DNA of 64,000 nucleotides from Modestobacter italicus (GTDB lineage: Bacteria; Actinomycetota; Actinomycetes; Mycobacteriales; Geodermatophilaceae), in the NCBI RefSeq assembly GCF_019799965.1, contig NZ_JABGCJ010000007.1:230169-294168 (forward strand). Direction: 5' to 3'. The notes beneath the pieces are model-generated. The model made no database searches and had not been told where the DNA came from. It saw only the letters and a program-made list of their open reading frames with translations. Each line of letters begins with the position of its first letter. Within the stretch, counting starts at the first letter, position 1. This document shows positions 1 through 7,799 of the stretch, piece by piece. Both the position numbers and the translations under genes were made by a program.

Positions 1-580
1 CTCCTTCCCCGAGTTCCTCGACGGCCCGCTCGCCGAGGGGGAGGCGCCCTCGGTGCTGAACGCGACCGTGGCGGTGCTGCTGCTGCTGTGCGCGGCCGGG
101 GTGGCCTGGCTGGCGCTGGCGGCCCCGCTCCGCCCCCGGCTCCCGCAGCTGGCGTTCCTGCTGGTCGCGGCCTTCCTGCTGCTGAACAAGGTGTGGAGCC
201 CGCAGTACTCGCTGTGGCTGTTGCCGCTGGCGGTGCTGGCCCGGCCGCGGTGGCGTTCGCTGCTGCTGTGGCAGGCCACCGAGGCGCTGGTCTGGGCGAC
301 GACGCTGCTCTACTACCTGGGCGCGGACAACCGCGGCATCGGCGTCGAGTGGTTCTACCTGTCGGTCGTCGTCCGGGACGTCGTCGTCGTCGCCCTGATG
401 GCCCTGGTGGTCCGGGAGGTCTGGCAGCCCGACGCCGACCTGGTGCGCCGCAGCTGGCCCGGCACCGACGACCCCGCCGGCGGGGTGCTCGACGGCGCCC
501 CCGACCGGTGGGTGCTGCCGCGGCGCCTCACCCTGCGGCGCTCCGCGCCGCACCGCGGCCCGTTGCCGTCCCCCAGCTGA
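1..580 (+). CDS. C-terminal part of a polytopic membrane protein, GT87/DUF2029-like (5' truncated)
   Basis: The reading frame is open from base 2 to the TGA at 578-580, so the gene starts upstream of the window. The visible ~192 residues hold three to four hydrophobic segments and a basic, Pro/Arg-rich cytoplasmic tail. A stretch reading NKVWSPQYSLWLLPL is typical of the polyprenyl-phosphate-dependent (GT87-like) mannosyltransferase-type membrane proteins encoded just upstream of rpsF in mycobacteria (Rv0051 position). Family membership is inferred from that motif and the context; catalytic residues would lie in the missing N-terminal part. An internal GTG at 53 is not the real start. Confidence 0.7.
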   Translation, partial: SFPEFLDGPLAEGEAPSVLNATVAVLLLLCAAGVAWLALAAPLRPRLPQLAFLLVAAFLLLNKVWSPQYSLWLLPLAVLARPRWRSLLLWQATEALVWATTLLYYLGADNRGIGVEWFYLSVVVRDVVVVALMALVVREVWQPDADLVRRSWPGTDDPAGGVLDGAPDRWVLPRRLTLRRSAPHRGPLPSPS

Positions 581-614
581 GCGGAGCCGCTCGATCGTCG
601 GAGCCGCCGGTCCC

Positions 615-1427
615 TCAGGACAGAGCTGCCCGCAGCAGCGCGATCTCCTCGGCGTGCGCCGCCCGGTCGCCGGGGGTCTCCAGGACGACGGGGGCGCCGG
701 CGGTTCGGGCCACCTCGACCAGCAGCTCCGTCGGGATCTCCCCGGCGACGAGCGGGGCGTGCCGGTCCCGCGCGGACCCGGCCGGGTCGCGGCTGTTGTT
801 CAGGTGCACCAGGTCGATCCGCCCGGTGATCGCCCGGACGTCGTCCACCACCCGTGCCAGGTCCCAGCCGGCCGCCCAGGCGTGGCAGGTGTCCAGCACG
901 AAGCCGGCGCCGAACTCGCCCACGGCCTCCCACAGCCGGGCGAGGGCGCCGAGCTCGCGGGCCATCGCGTGGTCGCCACCGGCGGTGTTCTCGATCAGCA
1001 CCGGGACGCCGAACCCGCCCTCGTCGGCCTGCCGGGCGAAGGTCTTGCGCCAGTTGTCGACCCCGGCCGCCGGGTCGTCCTTCGCCAGCACGTGCCCGCC
1101 GTGCACCACCATGCCGCGGGCGCCGATCGCCGCGGAGGCCTGCGCGTGCTGGCCGAGCAGCTTGCGGCTGGGGATGCGGATCCGGTTGTTGGTGGAGGCG
1201 ACGTTGAGCACGTACGGCGCGTGCACGAACACGGCCACGTCGGAGGCGAGCAGCGGCTCGGCGTCCGGCCGCGGCGCGGGCGCCTTCCAGCCCTGGGGGT
1301 CGGCGAGGAACACCTGGACGGCGTCGGCGTCCAGCTCCGCCGCGCGGGCCAGCGGGCCGCCGTCGTCGAGCTCACCCGCCTCGGTCAGCCCTGGTCCGAC
1401 GTGCACGCCGATCAGCTGTTCGGTCAC
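615..1427 (-). CDS. nfo: Deoxyribonuclease IV / AP endonuclease (endonuclease IV family)
   Basis: 270 aa TIM-barrel metalloenzyme that cleaves DNA 5' to abasic sites in base-excision repair. The zinc-ligand motifs of endonuclease IV occur in order: [43 protein letters not shown]...DRHAPL and VLETPG. Length is close to E. coli Nfo (285 aa). The start is GTG at 1427. No Shine-Dalgarno is visible, but a TACGCT element lies exactly 6 nt upstream on the same strand, suggesting a leaderless mRNA. It is transcribed divergently from rpsF. A sugar-phosphate isomerase relative is less likely because all nuclease ligands are present. Confidence 0.88.
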   Translation of the reverse strand: MTEQLIGVHVGPGLTEAGELDDGGPLARAAELDADAVQVFLADPQGWKAPAPRPDAEPLLASDVAVFVHAPYVLNVASTNNRIRIPSRKLLGQHAQASAAIGARGMVVHGGHVLAKDDPAAGVDNWRKTFARQADEGGFGVPVLIENTAGGDHAMARELGALARLWEAVGEFGAGFVLDTCHAWAAGWDLARVVDDVRAITGRIDLVHLNNSRDPAGSARDRHAPLVAGEIPTELLVEVARTAGAPVVLETPGDRAAHAEEIALLRAALS

Positions 1428-1597
1428 CCGGGGAGCGTAGATCGCCGGTCCGACGCATACGTCCTGTCAAGGGCGCTGGTAGCCTGTCCGGTGCGCGTCC
1501 TCTCCTGCTCCCTGCAGGTCCGGGCGCGCGACGCGTGTACGACCCTCCTGCTGCAGATGTACTGCGGCCGCCGAGACCAGAGGAGGTGGGGTTCTCC
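1428..1597 (+). promoter_or_regulatory. rpsF upstream region with candidate -10 and leader hairpin
   Basis: The 170 bp between the divergent endonuclease gene and rpsF must carry the ribosomal-operon promoter. TAGCCT at 1480-1485 is a possible -10, without a good -35. The leader that follows can fold a hairpin (CCTGC/GCAGG arms inside GCGCG/CGCGC around 1493-1536). An S6:S18 autoregulatory leader is known in other bacteria at this place, but I could not match its conserved core here. Confidence 0.3.
1434..1439 (-). promoter_or_regulatory. Candidate leaderless -10 element of the endonuclease IV gene
   Basis: On the minus strand TACGCT (TAnnnT) is followed by exactly 6 nt and then the GTG start at 1427. 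Transcription would begin at or very near the start codon. No convincing -35 was found. The same geometry recurs elsewhere in the window. Confidence 0.45.
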
Positions 1598-1885
1598 GTG
1601 CGTCACTACGAACTGATGATCATCCTCGATCCCGAGCTCGAGGAGCGGACCATCGCTCCCAGCCTGGACCGATTCCTGACCGTCGTCACCAACTCCGGTG
1701 GCACCGTCAAGACCGAGATCTGGGGCCGCCGTCGGCTGGCCTACGAGATCAACAAGAACGCCGAGGGCATCTACGCCATCGTCGACATCCAGGCCGAGCC
1801 GGCCGCCGTCGCCGAGCTGGACCGTCAGCTGAACCTCAACGAGTCCATCCTGCGCACCAAGCTGATGCGGCCCGAGGTCCACTGA
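1598..1885 (+). CDS. rpsF: 30S ribosomal protein S6
   Basis: 95 aa; binds the 30S platform with S18. The protein begins [11 protein letters not shown], the standard S6 N-terminus, and contains [18 protein letters not shown], the family core. I chose GTG 1598 because GAGGAGGTGG at 1580-1589 is a strong ribosome-binding site and upstream in-frame starts add unrelated residues. First gene of rpsF-ssb-rpsR-rplI, with only 2 nt to ssb. Confidence 0.97.
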   Translation: MRHYELMIILDPELEERTIAPSLDRFLTVVTNSGGTVKTEIWGRRRLAYEINKNAEGIYAIVDIQAEPAAVAELDRQLNLNESILRTKLMRPEVH

Positions 1886-1887
1886 CC

Positions 1888-2385
1888 ATGGCCGGCGAGA
1901 CCGTCATCACCGTCATCGGGAACCTGACGGCCGACCCGGAGCTGCGGTTCACCCCGTCCGGCGCCGCCGTCGCCAACTTCACCGTCGCCTCGACCCCCCG
2001 CACCTTCGACCGTCAGTCGCAGGAGTGGAAGGACGGCGAGGCGCTGTTCCTCCGGTGCAACGTCTGGCGTCAGGCGGCGGAGAACGTCGCCGAGTCGCTC
2101 ACCCGCGGTTCGCGGGTCATCGTCTCGGGCCGGCTGAAGCAGCGTTCCTTCGACACGAAGGAAGGCGAGAAGCGCACCGTCATCGAGCTGGAGGTCGACG
2201 AGATCGGCCCCTCCCTGCGGTACGCCACCGCCAAGGTCACCCGCGCTGCACGCAGCGACGGTGGCGGCGGCGGGTTCGGCGGCGGCGGCAACAGCGGTGG
2301 CGGTGGCGGCGGCGGCTTCTCCGGTGGCGGAGCCAGCGACCCCTGGTCGACCCCGCCGGCGTCCTCCGACGAACCCCCTTTCTGA
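1888..2385 (+). CDS. ssb: Single-stranded DNA-binding protein
   Basis: 165 aa. Residues 1-110 form the OB-fold that binds ssDNA as a tetramer (start [19 protein letters not shown], then [20 protein letters not shown]). A flexible glycine-rich linker follows (about residues 125-150), then the acidic tip DEPPF that recruits replication and repair partners. Begins 2 nt after rpsF, so it is translationally linked to it. The long poly-Gly linker is usual for actinobacterial SSB. Confidence 0.97.
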   Translation: MAGETVITVIGNLTADPELRFTPSGAAVANFTVASTPRTFDRQSQEWKDGEALFLRCNVWRQAAENVAESLTRGSRVIVSGRLKQRSFDTKEGEKRTVIELEVDEIGPSLRYATAKVTRAARSDGGGGGFGGGGNSGGGGGGGFSGGGASDPWSTPPASSDEPPF

Positions 2386-2420
2386 TCTCCCCGTACTGAT
2401 CTCTCCCTGGAGAACCCCAA

Positions 2421-2657
2421 GTGCCCAAGCCTCCCCCCCGCAAGGTCAAGAAGAAGGTCTGCCAGTTCTGCAAGGACAAGGCGACCTACATCGACTACAA
2501 GGACACGACCCTGCTGCGGAAGTTCATCTCCGACCGCGGCAAGATCCGTGCCCGCCGCGTCAGCGGCAACTGCAGCCAGCACCAGCGTGACGTCGCCGTG
2601 GCCGTGAAGAACAGCCGCGAGATGGCCCTGCTGCCCTACACCTCCACGGCGCGCTGA
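2421..2657 (+). CDS. rpsR: 30S ribosomal protein S18, zinc-ligand (C+) type
   Basis: 78 aa partner of S6 on the 30S platform. A CQFC pair near the N-terminus and GNCSQHQ further on give the CxxC...C..H set of the zinc-binding S18 form. Actinobacteria often carry a second, zinc-free S18 induced under zinc starvation; none is in this window. GTG start at 2421 with GGAG at 2409-2412. Confidence 0.96.
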   Translation: MPKPPPRKVKKKVCQFCKDKATYIDYKDTTLLRKFISDRGKIRARRVSGNCSQHQRDVAVAVKNSREMALLPYTSTAR

Positions 2658-2659
2658 TC

Positions 2660-3115
2660 ATGAGCACCATGAAGCTGATCCTGACGCAGGAGGTCACCGG
2701 TCTCGGTTCCTCCGGCGACACCGTCGAGGTCAAGGGCGGGTACGCCCGCAACTACCTCCTGCCCCGTGGGCTGGCCATGCTGGCCACCCGTGGTGCCGAG
2801 AAGCAGGTGCAGAGCCTGCGCCGGGCCCGCGCGGCCCGCGACGTGCGCACGCTCGAGGAGGCCCAGGCGGTCGCCGGTCAGCTCTCCGGGCTGACCGTCA
2901 CCCTCCCGGCCCGCTCGGGCGACGGTGGCCGGCTGTTCGGCCGGATCACCACCGCCGACGTGGCCGCCGCGGTCTCCGCTGCCGGTGGCCCGGAGCTGGA
3001 CCGCCGCCGCATCGAGCTGCCCAGCAGCATCAAGAGCGTCGGCACCCACACCGTCACGGTGCGGGTCCACCCGGAGGTCACCGTCCCGGTGACCCTGGAC
3101 GTCGTCGCAGGCTGA
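2660..3115 (+). CDS. rplI: 50S ribosomal protein L9
   Basis: 151 aa from ATG 2660. The family N-terminus MKLILTQEVTGLGSSGD begins three codons later at ATG 2669, which is an equally good start (148 aa). Neither has a clear ribosome-binding site; coupling to the rpsR stop 2 nt upstream may suffice. N-terminal rRNA-binding domain (GYARNYLLPRGLA), helical linker rich in Arg/Ala, and C-terminal domain. Last gene of the cluster, followed by a strong hairpin. Confidence 0.95.
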   Translation: MSTMKLILTQEVTGLGSSGDTVEVKGGYARNYLLPRGLAMLATRGAEKQVQSLRRARAARDVRTLEEAQAVAGQLSGLTVTLPARSGDGGRLFGRITTADVAAAVSAAGGPELDRRRIELPSSIKSVGTHTVTVRVHPEVTVPVTLDVVAG

Positions 3116-3145
3116 TCGAGGCGCCCCCTGAGGGGCGTGCACTGC

Positions 3146-3185
3146 CCACGAGGGGCGTCGGACTCCGGTCCGGCGCCCCTCGTGG
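3146..3185 (+). terminator. Strong 18-bp hairpin terminator after rplI
   Basis: Arms CCACGAGGGGCG (3146-3157) and CGCCCCTCGTGG (3174-3185) pair perfectly. The stem continues inward through one T-G wobble and CGGAC/GTCCG to a TCCG tetraloop at 3164-3167. There is no U-tract, as is common for high-GC actinobacterial terminators. It lies 30 bp after the rplI stop. Confidence 0.8.
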
Positions 3186-3839
3186 CGTTCCCGGGGCGGA
3201 ACGGCTGAGCTGCCGCCCACCGTTCTCCACAGCGCCACCCCCAGCGGGGTCCCCGGACAGTGCTCCGGCTCCCCCAGGGGACGTCCGAGCGGTCTGGCGG
3301 GCCGCACTGACCGGGCGCCGGTGTCGACACGGCGGCGCGTCCGCCCGTGGACGGCAGGTGAACCCCACGGACGCCGGGGGTGCCGTCCGCGCGGCGGTCG
3401 GGCGGCGGCCGGTGTGGTCCGCGGCACCCTCGGGGGGCCCTCGGTTACGCGTGTGACCAGCGGGGATCCCGCGACACGCCCGGGGTGTGGCGAGTCCGGC
3501 GAGTTGCGGGATTTCTTCCGTCCACACCCTGGGAAGAGCCGGTGTGCAGGTGACGGGCGGGTGGCGGCGACACGACGACCACGGGTCCCCCGCGGTCTCC
3601 ACACGGTGACCGCCTCCATCCACCGACTTGTCCACAAGTTGTGCAGAAGGGCGTGCACAGCGGTGTTGGACGTGGGCCCTGCCCGGTTCCTAACGTTCCC
3701 CCAGCCACCGCCGGGCGCGAACTGTCGGCGCCCGGTGGTAGCTGTTGTGCGAACAGCTGTTCGAGCTGTGGGAACGAGTGGGACGCGTCGCGCGGGGGCC
3801 TCCGGCCCCGGGGCGCGACGGGACGAGGGGGATACCAGC
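3186..3839 (+). promoter_or_regulatory. dnaB upstream intergenic region with DnaA-box-like sites and hairpins
   Basis: About 650 bp without a believable gene. It contains DnaA-box-like nonamers matching the actinobacterial pattern yyvTCCACA: TTCTCCACA 3223-3231, CCGTCCACA 3518-3526 and TTGTCCACA 3628-3636. The last sits inside an ACTTGT-cc-ACAAGT inverted repeat. A weak promoter candidate is TTGGAC 3666-3671 with TAACGT 3691-3696 (19-bp spacer). Two GC-rich hairpins lie around 3703-3738 and 3786-3820, the latter just before the dnaB ribosome-binding site. Open reading frames crossing it look like high-GC noise. Confidence 0.5.
3749..3764 (+). promoter_or_regulatory. Candidate LexA/SOS box upstream of dnaB
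   Basis: CGAACAGCTGTTCG is a perfect 14-bp palindrome with a following A, matching 15 of 16 positions of the actinobacterial SOS box TCGAAC-N4-GTTCGA (the first T is G here). It lies 76 bp before the dnaB start, within non-coding DNA. The half-site and 4-bp spacer are exact. Confidence 0.65.
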
Positions 3840-5210
3840 GTGGCGGTCGTCGACGACATCAGCAGGCCGAGGGCCACGGCTCCGGAGTACGACCGGCAGC
3901 CCCCGCAGGACGTCGCCGCGGAGCAGTCGGTGCTCGGCGGGATGCTGATGAGCAAGGACGCGATCGCCGACGTCGTCGAGGTCCTGGCGGGCCCGGACTT
4001 CTACCGCCCGGCGCACCAGATCGTCTTCGACGTGATCCTCGACCTGTACGGCCGGGGCGAGCCCGCCGACGCGATCACCGTCGCCGCGGAGCTCAACCGC
4101 ACCGACCAGCTGTCCAAGATGGGCGGCGCGGTCTACCTGCACACGCTGATCGCCTCGACGCCGACCGCGGCGAACGCCGGCTACTACGCCGCGATCGTCG
4201 CCGAGCAGGCCGTCCTGCGGCGTCTGGTGGAGGCCGGCACCCGCGTCGTCCAGCTGGGCTACGGCGCGGCCGGCGGCAAGGGCGACGTCGACGACATCGT
4301 CGACCGCGCCCAGCAGGAGATCTACGACGTCACCGAGAAGCGGATGAGCGAGGACTACTCGCGCCTCGAGGACGTCCTGCAGCCCACCATGGACGAGCTG
4401 GACGCCATTGCGTCACGGGGTGGGACCGCCCGCGGCGTGCCCACCGGGATCCGCGACCTCGACGAGCTGACCAACGGCCTGCAGGCCGGTCAGATGGTCG
4501 TCATCGCCGCCCGACCCGGTGTCGGCAAGAGCACGCTGGGGCTGGACATCGCCCGCTCCGCGACGGTCAAGCACCACCTGCCCGCAGCGATCTTCTCCCT
4601 CGAGATGAGCAAGCACGAGATCACCATGCGTCTGCTGTCGGCCGAGGCGAAGGTGCCGCTGCACCACATGCGCGCCGGCACCCTCTCCGACGAGGACTGG
4701 TCGAAGCTGGCCCGCCGGATGGGCGAGATCGCCGACGCCCCGCTCTACATCGACGACTCCCCGAACATGACGATGATGGAGATCCGGGCCAAGGCCCGGC
4801 GCCTGAAGCAGCGCAACGACCTCAAGCTCATCGTCATCGACTACCTCCAGCTGATGACCTCGGGCAAGAAGGTGGAGAGCCGCCAGCAGGAGGTCTCGGA
4901 GTTCTCCCGTGCGCTCAAGCTGCTGGCCAAGGAGCTGGAGCTGCCGGTGATCGCGATGAGCCAGCTGAACCGTGGCTCCGAGCAGCGTCAGGACAAGAAG
5001 CCGATGCTCTCCGACCTGCGTGAGTCCGGCTCGATCGAGCAGGACGCCGACATGGTGATGATGATCCACCGCGAGGACATGTACGAGAAGGAGTCCCCGC
5101 GGGCGGGCGAGGCCGACATCATGCTGGTCAAGCACCGCAACGGCCCGACCGCGAACGTGACGGTCGCCTTCCAGGGTCACTACTCGCGCTTCGTCGACAT
5201 GGCGAACTGA
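3840..5210 (+). CDS. dnaB: Replicative DNA helicase DnaB
   Basis: 456 aa from GTG 3840, preceded by GACGAGGGGG. The frame stays open far upstream, but nothing there resembles DnaB. The N-terminal domain begins around PPQDVAAEQSVLGGMLMS. The RecA-like motor follows, with Walker A ARPGVGKST, Walker B LIVIDYLQLM and the sensor/arginine-finger segment SQLNRGSEQR...LRESGSIEQDAD. It unwinds DNA ahead of the fork as a hexamer. No intein interrupts it, unlike dnaB of M. tuberculosis. It follows the rpsF cluster as in other actinobacteria but has its own long control region. Confidence 0.96.
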   Translation: MAVVDDISRPRATAPEYDRQPPQDVAAEQSVLGGMLMSKDAIADVVEVLAGPDFYRPAHQIVFDVILDLYGRGEPADAITVAAELNRTDQLSKMGGAVYLHTLIASTPTAANAGYYAAIVAEQAVLRRLVEAGTRVVQLGYGAAGGKGDVDDIVDRAQQEIYDVTEKRMSEDYSRLEDVLQPTMDELDAIASRGGTARGVPTGIRDLDELTNGLQAGQMVVIAARPGVGKSTLGLDIARSATVKHHLPAAIFSLEMSKHEITMRLLSAEAKVPLHHMRAGTLSDEDWSKLARRMGEIADAPLYIDDSPNMTMMEIRAKARRLKQRNDLKLIVIDYLQLMTSGKKVESRQQEVSEFSRALKLLAKELELPVIAMSQLNRGSEQRQDKKPMLSDLRESGSIEQDADMVMMIHREDMYEKESPRAGEADIMLVKHRNGPTANVTVAFQGHYSRFVDMAN

Positions 5211-5227
5211 TCGAGGCGGCCCTGGTC

Positions 5228-5703
5228 GTGGCCGGCGGCGGCGCCGCGGTGACCACCCAGGTCGTCACCGCGTCCGCCGAGCCGGTCGTCGTCGAGAGCG
5301 ACACCGCCGAGCCGACCACGGTCGAGCCCGCCCCCGGGTCGACCGACGTGGTTGAGCCGACCGAGGTCGAGCCCGCCCCCGAGCCGATCGAGGTCACCGA
5401 GCCGACGGCGGACCCGTCCACCGAGCCCGCGCCGACCGAGACCCGTCAGCCCCCGAGGTGCCGACCGCGGCCGAGCACGGCCAGACCGTCTCGTTTGTGG
5501 CCCGGTCCAGCTTCGCCACGGGGCGGGAGCACGGTGAGGCCGTCTCCTCGGCGGCCCGCGACAAGGCCGGGGCCGGCGCACAGGTCCCGGACGCCGAGGC
5601 CGCGCCCGAGGTCGTCGACGCTCCGCCCGCTGGTGGCCCGGCGGCAGCCGACGCCGCCCACCGAGGCGGTAACGGCAACGGCAACGGTGGCGGACTGGGT
5701 TGA
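5228..5703 (+). pseudogene. Frameshifted low-complexity Glu/Pro/Thr-rich protein with EHG-VS-AR repeats
   Basis: Two frames join into one plausible protein. The first (from GTG 5228, possibly from a CTG overlapping the dnaB stop) is an alternating T-V-E-P-A-P sequence to about 5450. The second continues from GAG GTG at 5455 with EVPTAAEHGQTVSFVARS and GREHGEAVSSAARDKAG, then a Gly/Asn-rich end at 5703. The switch falls at a CCCCC run (5450-5454), so one missing C would restore a single ORF of about 158 codons. The two EHGxxVSxxAR units resemble short repeats seen in actinobacterial hypothetical proteins. Could be a real pseudogene, a slippage site or a sequencing error. Function unknown. Confidence 0.5.
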
Positions 5704-5777
5704 GCCGCAGCTCTCACCCCTGAGCGACACGTCACCCGCACCGCGATCGGGTCCGAGGATCGGGCCCGGTCGCGGCC

Positions 5778-5783
5778 TAGCGT
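5778..5783 (+). promoter_or_regulatory. Candidate -10 (TAGCGT) of the HNH lipoprotein gene
   Basis: TAGCGT lies 9 nt before ATG 5793, so transcription would begin at or next to the start codon. This favours ATG 5793 over the internal GTG 5814. No clear -35. Confidence 0.35.
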
Positions 5784-5792
5784 CGGCAGGCG

Positions 5793-6680
5793 ATGACCTC
5801 CCCGCCGCTCCACGTGAAACACCGCTCACTCGGCCTCGCTGCCCTGGTCCTCCTGGGCACGGTGGGCTGTCAGCCGGCGGCCGGACCCGCCCCCGGCGCG
5901 GTCTCCGAGGCGGGGCAGGTGTCGGTGAGCACCCCGGCCGCCGGGCAGGCCGCGGTCGACGTGCTGGCCACGCTGCCGGTCAAGGGACGGGCGCCGACGA
6001 CCGGCTACGACCGCGACGAGTTCGGCGCCACCTGGGCCGACGTCGACCGCAACGGCTGCGACACCCGCAACGACGTCCTGGCCCGTGACCTGGTCGACGA
6101 GGTGTTCCGGGCCGGCACCCAGAACTGTGTGGTGGAGACCGGCACGCTCGCCGACCCGTACACCGGCGCCACGATCGCCTTCGAGAAGGGCGACGGCAGC
6201 AGCGTGGACATCGACCACGTCGTCGCGCTGAGCAACGGCTGGCAGACCGGTGCCTTCGCCTGGGACGAGGCCCGCCGCACCGCCTTCGCCAACGACCCGC
6301 TCAACCTGCTCGCCGTCGACTACGCCGCCAACCGGCAGAAGGGCGACGGCGACGCCGCCACCTGGCTGCCGTCCGCCCGCGGGTACCGCTGCGCCTACGT
6401 CGCCCGTCAGGTCGCGGTGAAGGCGACCTACGGTCTCTGGGTCACCCAGGCCGAGCACGATGCCATCGCCCGTGTCCTGGACACCTGCCCGGCCGAACCG
6501 ATCCCGGCCCCGGCCCCCGCGGTGGACGGTTCCGCGGAACCGTCCACCGCCGAGACCAGCACCGAGCCGTTCCCGAACTGCGAGGCGGTCCGGGCGGCCG
6601 GAGCGGCACCGCTGCACCGTGGCGACCCGGGCTGGTCCGACCGGATGGACGGCGACGGGGACGGCACCGCCTGCGAGTGA
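5793..6680 (+). CDS. Secreted HNH endonuclease lipoprotein (DUF1524) with C-terminal Excalibur domain
   Basis: 295 aa. A signal peptide ends in a lipobox (LLGTVGC), predicting attachment to the outer face of the membrane. The central domain has the DUF1524/GmrSD-type HNH signature: GYDRDEFG, CDTRNDVL, DIDHVVALSNGW, NDPLNLLAV and NRQKGDGDAATWLP. These are the His-Asn-His metal-dependent nuclease residues. After an acidic Pro/Thr linker, the last ~35 residues carry the calcium-binding Excalibur motif DGDGDGTACE. Likely an extracellular nuclease in nutrient or DNA turnover (inferred). A parS-like site overlaps codons 5-10. Monocistronic by position. Confidence 0.85.
   Translation: MTSPPLHVKHRSLGLAALVLLGTVGCQPAAGPAPGAVSEAGQVSVSTPAAGQAAVDVLATLPVKGRAPTTGYDRDEFGATWADVDRNGCDTRNDVLARDLVDEVFRAGTQNCVVETGTLADPYTGATIAFEKGDGSSVDIDHVVALSNGWQTGAFAWDEARRTAFANDPLNLLAVDYAANRQKGDGDAATWLPSARGYRCAYVARQVAVKATYGLWVTQAEHDAIARVLDTCPAEPIPAPAPAVDGSAEPSTAETSTEPFPNCEAVRAAGAAPLHRGDPGWSDRMDGDGDGTACE
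5807..5820 (+). other. parS-like site (variant)
   Basis: GCTCCACGTGAAAC differs at one position from the bacterial parS pattern GTTNCACGTGAAAC; the right half continues as ...GAAACA, as in the 16-mer consensus. It lies inside the first codons of the HNH lipoprotein gene. Weakest of the five parS-like sites here. Confidence 0.45.
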
Positions 6681-6688
6681 CCCGGCGG

Positions 6689-7147
6689 TCAGTCGCGCAG
6701 GTTCAGCTGGTCGTGCTGCAGCGCGAAGGCGTCGATCTCCGCCGGTGACGGCGTCCGGCCGCCGGCGTGCAGCTCGACCAGGCCGGTGAAGTACTCCTCC
6801 CGCGGGATGCCCGGGGTGAAGAGGATGAGGAACCGGGCGCCGACGTCCGGCCCGGCCGACCGGAAGCCGTGCACGCTCGAGCGGGGCACGTACACCAGGT
6901 CCCCGGCGTGCGCCGTCGTCCACTCGTCGTCGGCGAGCACCGCCAGTGAGCCCTCCAGCACGTGGAAGGACTCGCTGAACGTGCGGTGCAGGTGCGGCCC
7001 CGGCCCGCTGCCGCCCGGGGCCATGGTCACCTCGAAGAGGCCGAAGTCGCCGCGGGTCTGGCTGCCGGTGGCGACGAACCGGGTACGGCCGGCGGACGCC
7101 TGGTCCTCCTGGCGGGAGAACGTGGCCGGGTCGGGCAGGTACGTCAT
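6689..7147 (-). CDS. Cupin-domain protein
   Basis: 152 aa single-domain cupin. Motif 1 is PHLHRTFSESFHVLEG (metal-ligand His and Glu) and motif 2 is GDLVYVPRSSVHGF (third His). N-terminal residues read MTYLPDPATFSRQ. Enzymatic versus binding role cannot be told from sequence. It lies 9 nt from the end of the methyltransferase gene on the same strand and may be cotranscribed. ATG start at 7147. Confidence 0.8.
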   Translation of the reverse strand: MTYLPDPATFSRQEDQASAGRTRFVATGSQTRGDFGLFEVTMAPGGSGPGPHLHRTFSESFHVLEGSLAVLADDEWTTAHAGDLVYVPRSSVHGFRSAGPDVGARFLILFTPGIPREEYFTGLVELHAGGRTPSPAEIDAFALQHDQLNLRD

Positions 7148-7156
7148 GCCCCGTGC

Positions 7157-7747
7157 CTACACCCGGGAGAGCACGGCCACCAGGAAGTCGGCGTCCGGGC
7201 CGAAGGGCCGCAGGTCCCAGGTCGACAGCAGGACGTCGGCCGCCCAGCCGGTGGCCCGGGCGTCGTCCAGGAACTCCTCGAACGGGTAGCCGCGGCCGGC
7301 GCCGAAGCCGATCGCCGCCCGGCCGCCGTCCACGAGGTGGGCCCGCAGCCGGCGGAGCACCTCGCGACGGGTGCTGGGGGCGAGGAAGGCCATCACGTTG
7401 CCCGCGCAGACGATGGCGTCGAACCGGTCGGGCAGGTCCAGCTCGGCCAGGTCGCCGACGATCCAGCGCGGGCCGGGGTGGTCGGCCTCGGCTGCGGCGA
7501 TCAGCACCGGGTCGGCGTCCACGCCCACCACGGTGTGCCCCGCCTCGGCGAGCACCGCCCCGACCCGGCCCGGGCCGCAGCCGGCGTCCAGCACCCGCGA
7601 CCCGCGGGGCAGCATCGCGTCGACCAGCCGCGCCTCGCCGGCCAGGTCGGCGCCCTGCGCGGCCAGCGCGCGGAACCGCTCGACGTAGGCAGCCGAGTGG
7701 CCGGGGTCGGACTGGGTGATCTGCGTCCATGCGCTCGGCTCGACCAT
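7157..7747 (-). CDS. Class I SAM-dependent methyltransferase
   Basis: 196 aa from ATG 7747 (alternative ATGs at 7756 and 7759). The SAM-binding motif I VLDAGCGPGRVGAVLAEAG is followed by the acidic ribose-binding GVDADP, then VGDLAEL and FDAIVCAGNVMAFL, in class I order. Longer upstream extension reads as Arg-rich noise overlapping the divergent dinB. Substrate unknown. Divergent to dinB with about 50 bp between starts. Confidence 0.82.
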   Translation of the reverse strand: MVEPSAWTQITQSDPGHSAAYVERFRALAAQGADLAGEARLVDAMLPRGSRVLDAGCGPGRVGAVLAEAGHTVVGVDADPVLIAAAEADHPGPRWIVGDLAELDLPDRFDAIVCAGNVMAFLAPSTRREVLRRLRAHLVDGGRAAIGFGAGRGYPFEEFLDDARATGWAADVLLSTWDLRPFGPDADFLVAVLSRV

Positions 7748-7799
7748 GAGGGGCATCATCGACGCCTCGGGTCCGCGGCGGGCAGGGAGGGGGAGGCGC

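Noticed and set aside
1486-1597. S6:S18 autoregulatory leader RNA before rpsF
   Set aside because: A hairpin is present, but the conserved core could not be matched by eye; a covariance-model search is needed.
3186-3839. oriC
   Set aside because: DnaA-box-like words are few, there is no AT-rich unwinding element, and dnaA/dnaN do not flank it.
6956-6971. Half parS-like CACGTGGAAG in the cupin gene
   Set aside because: Left arm is absent.
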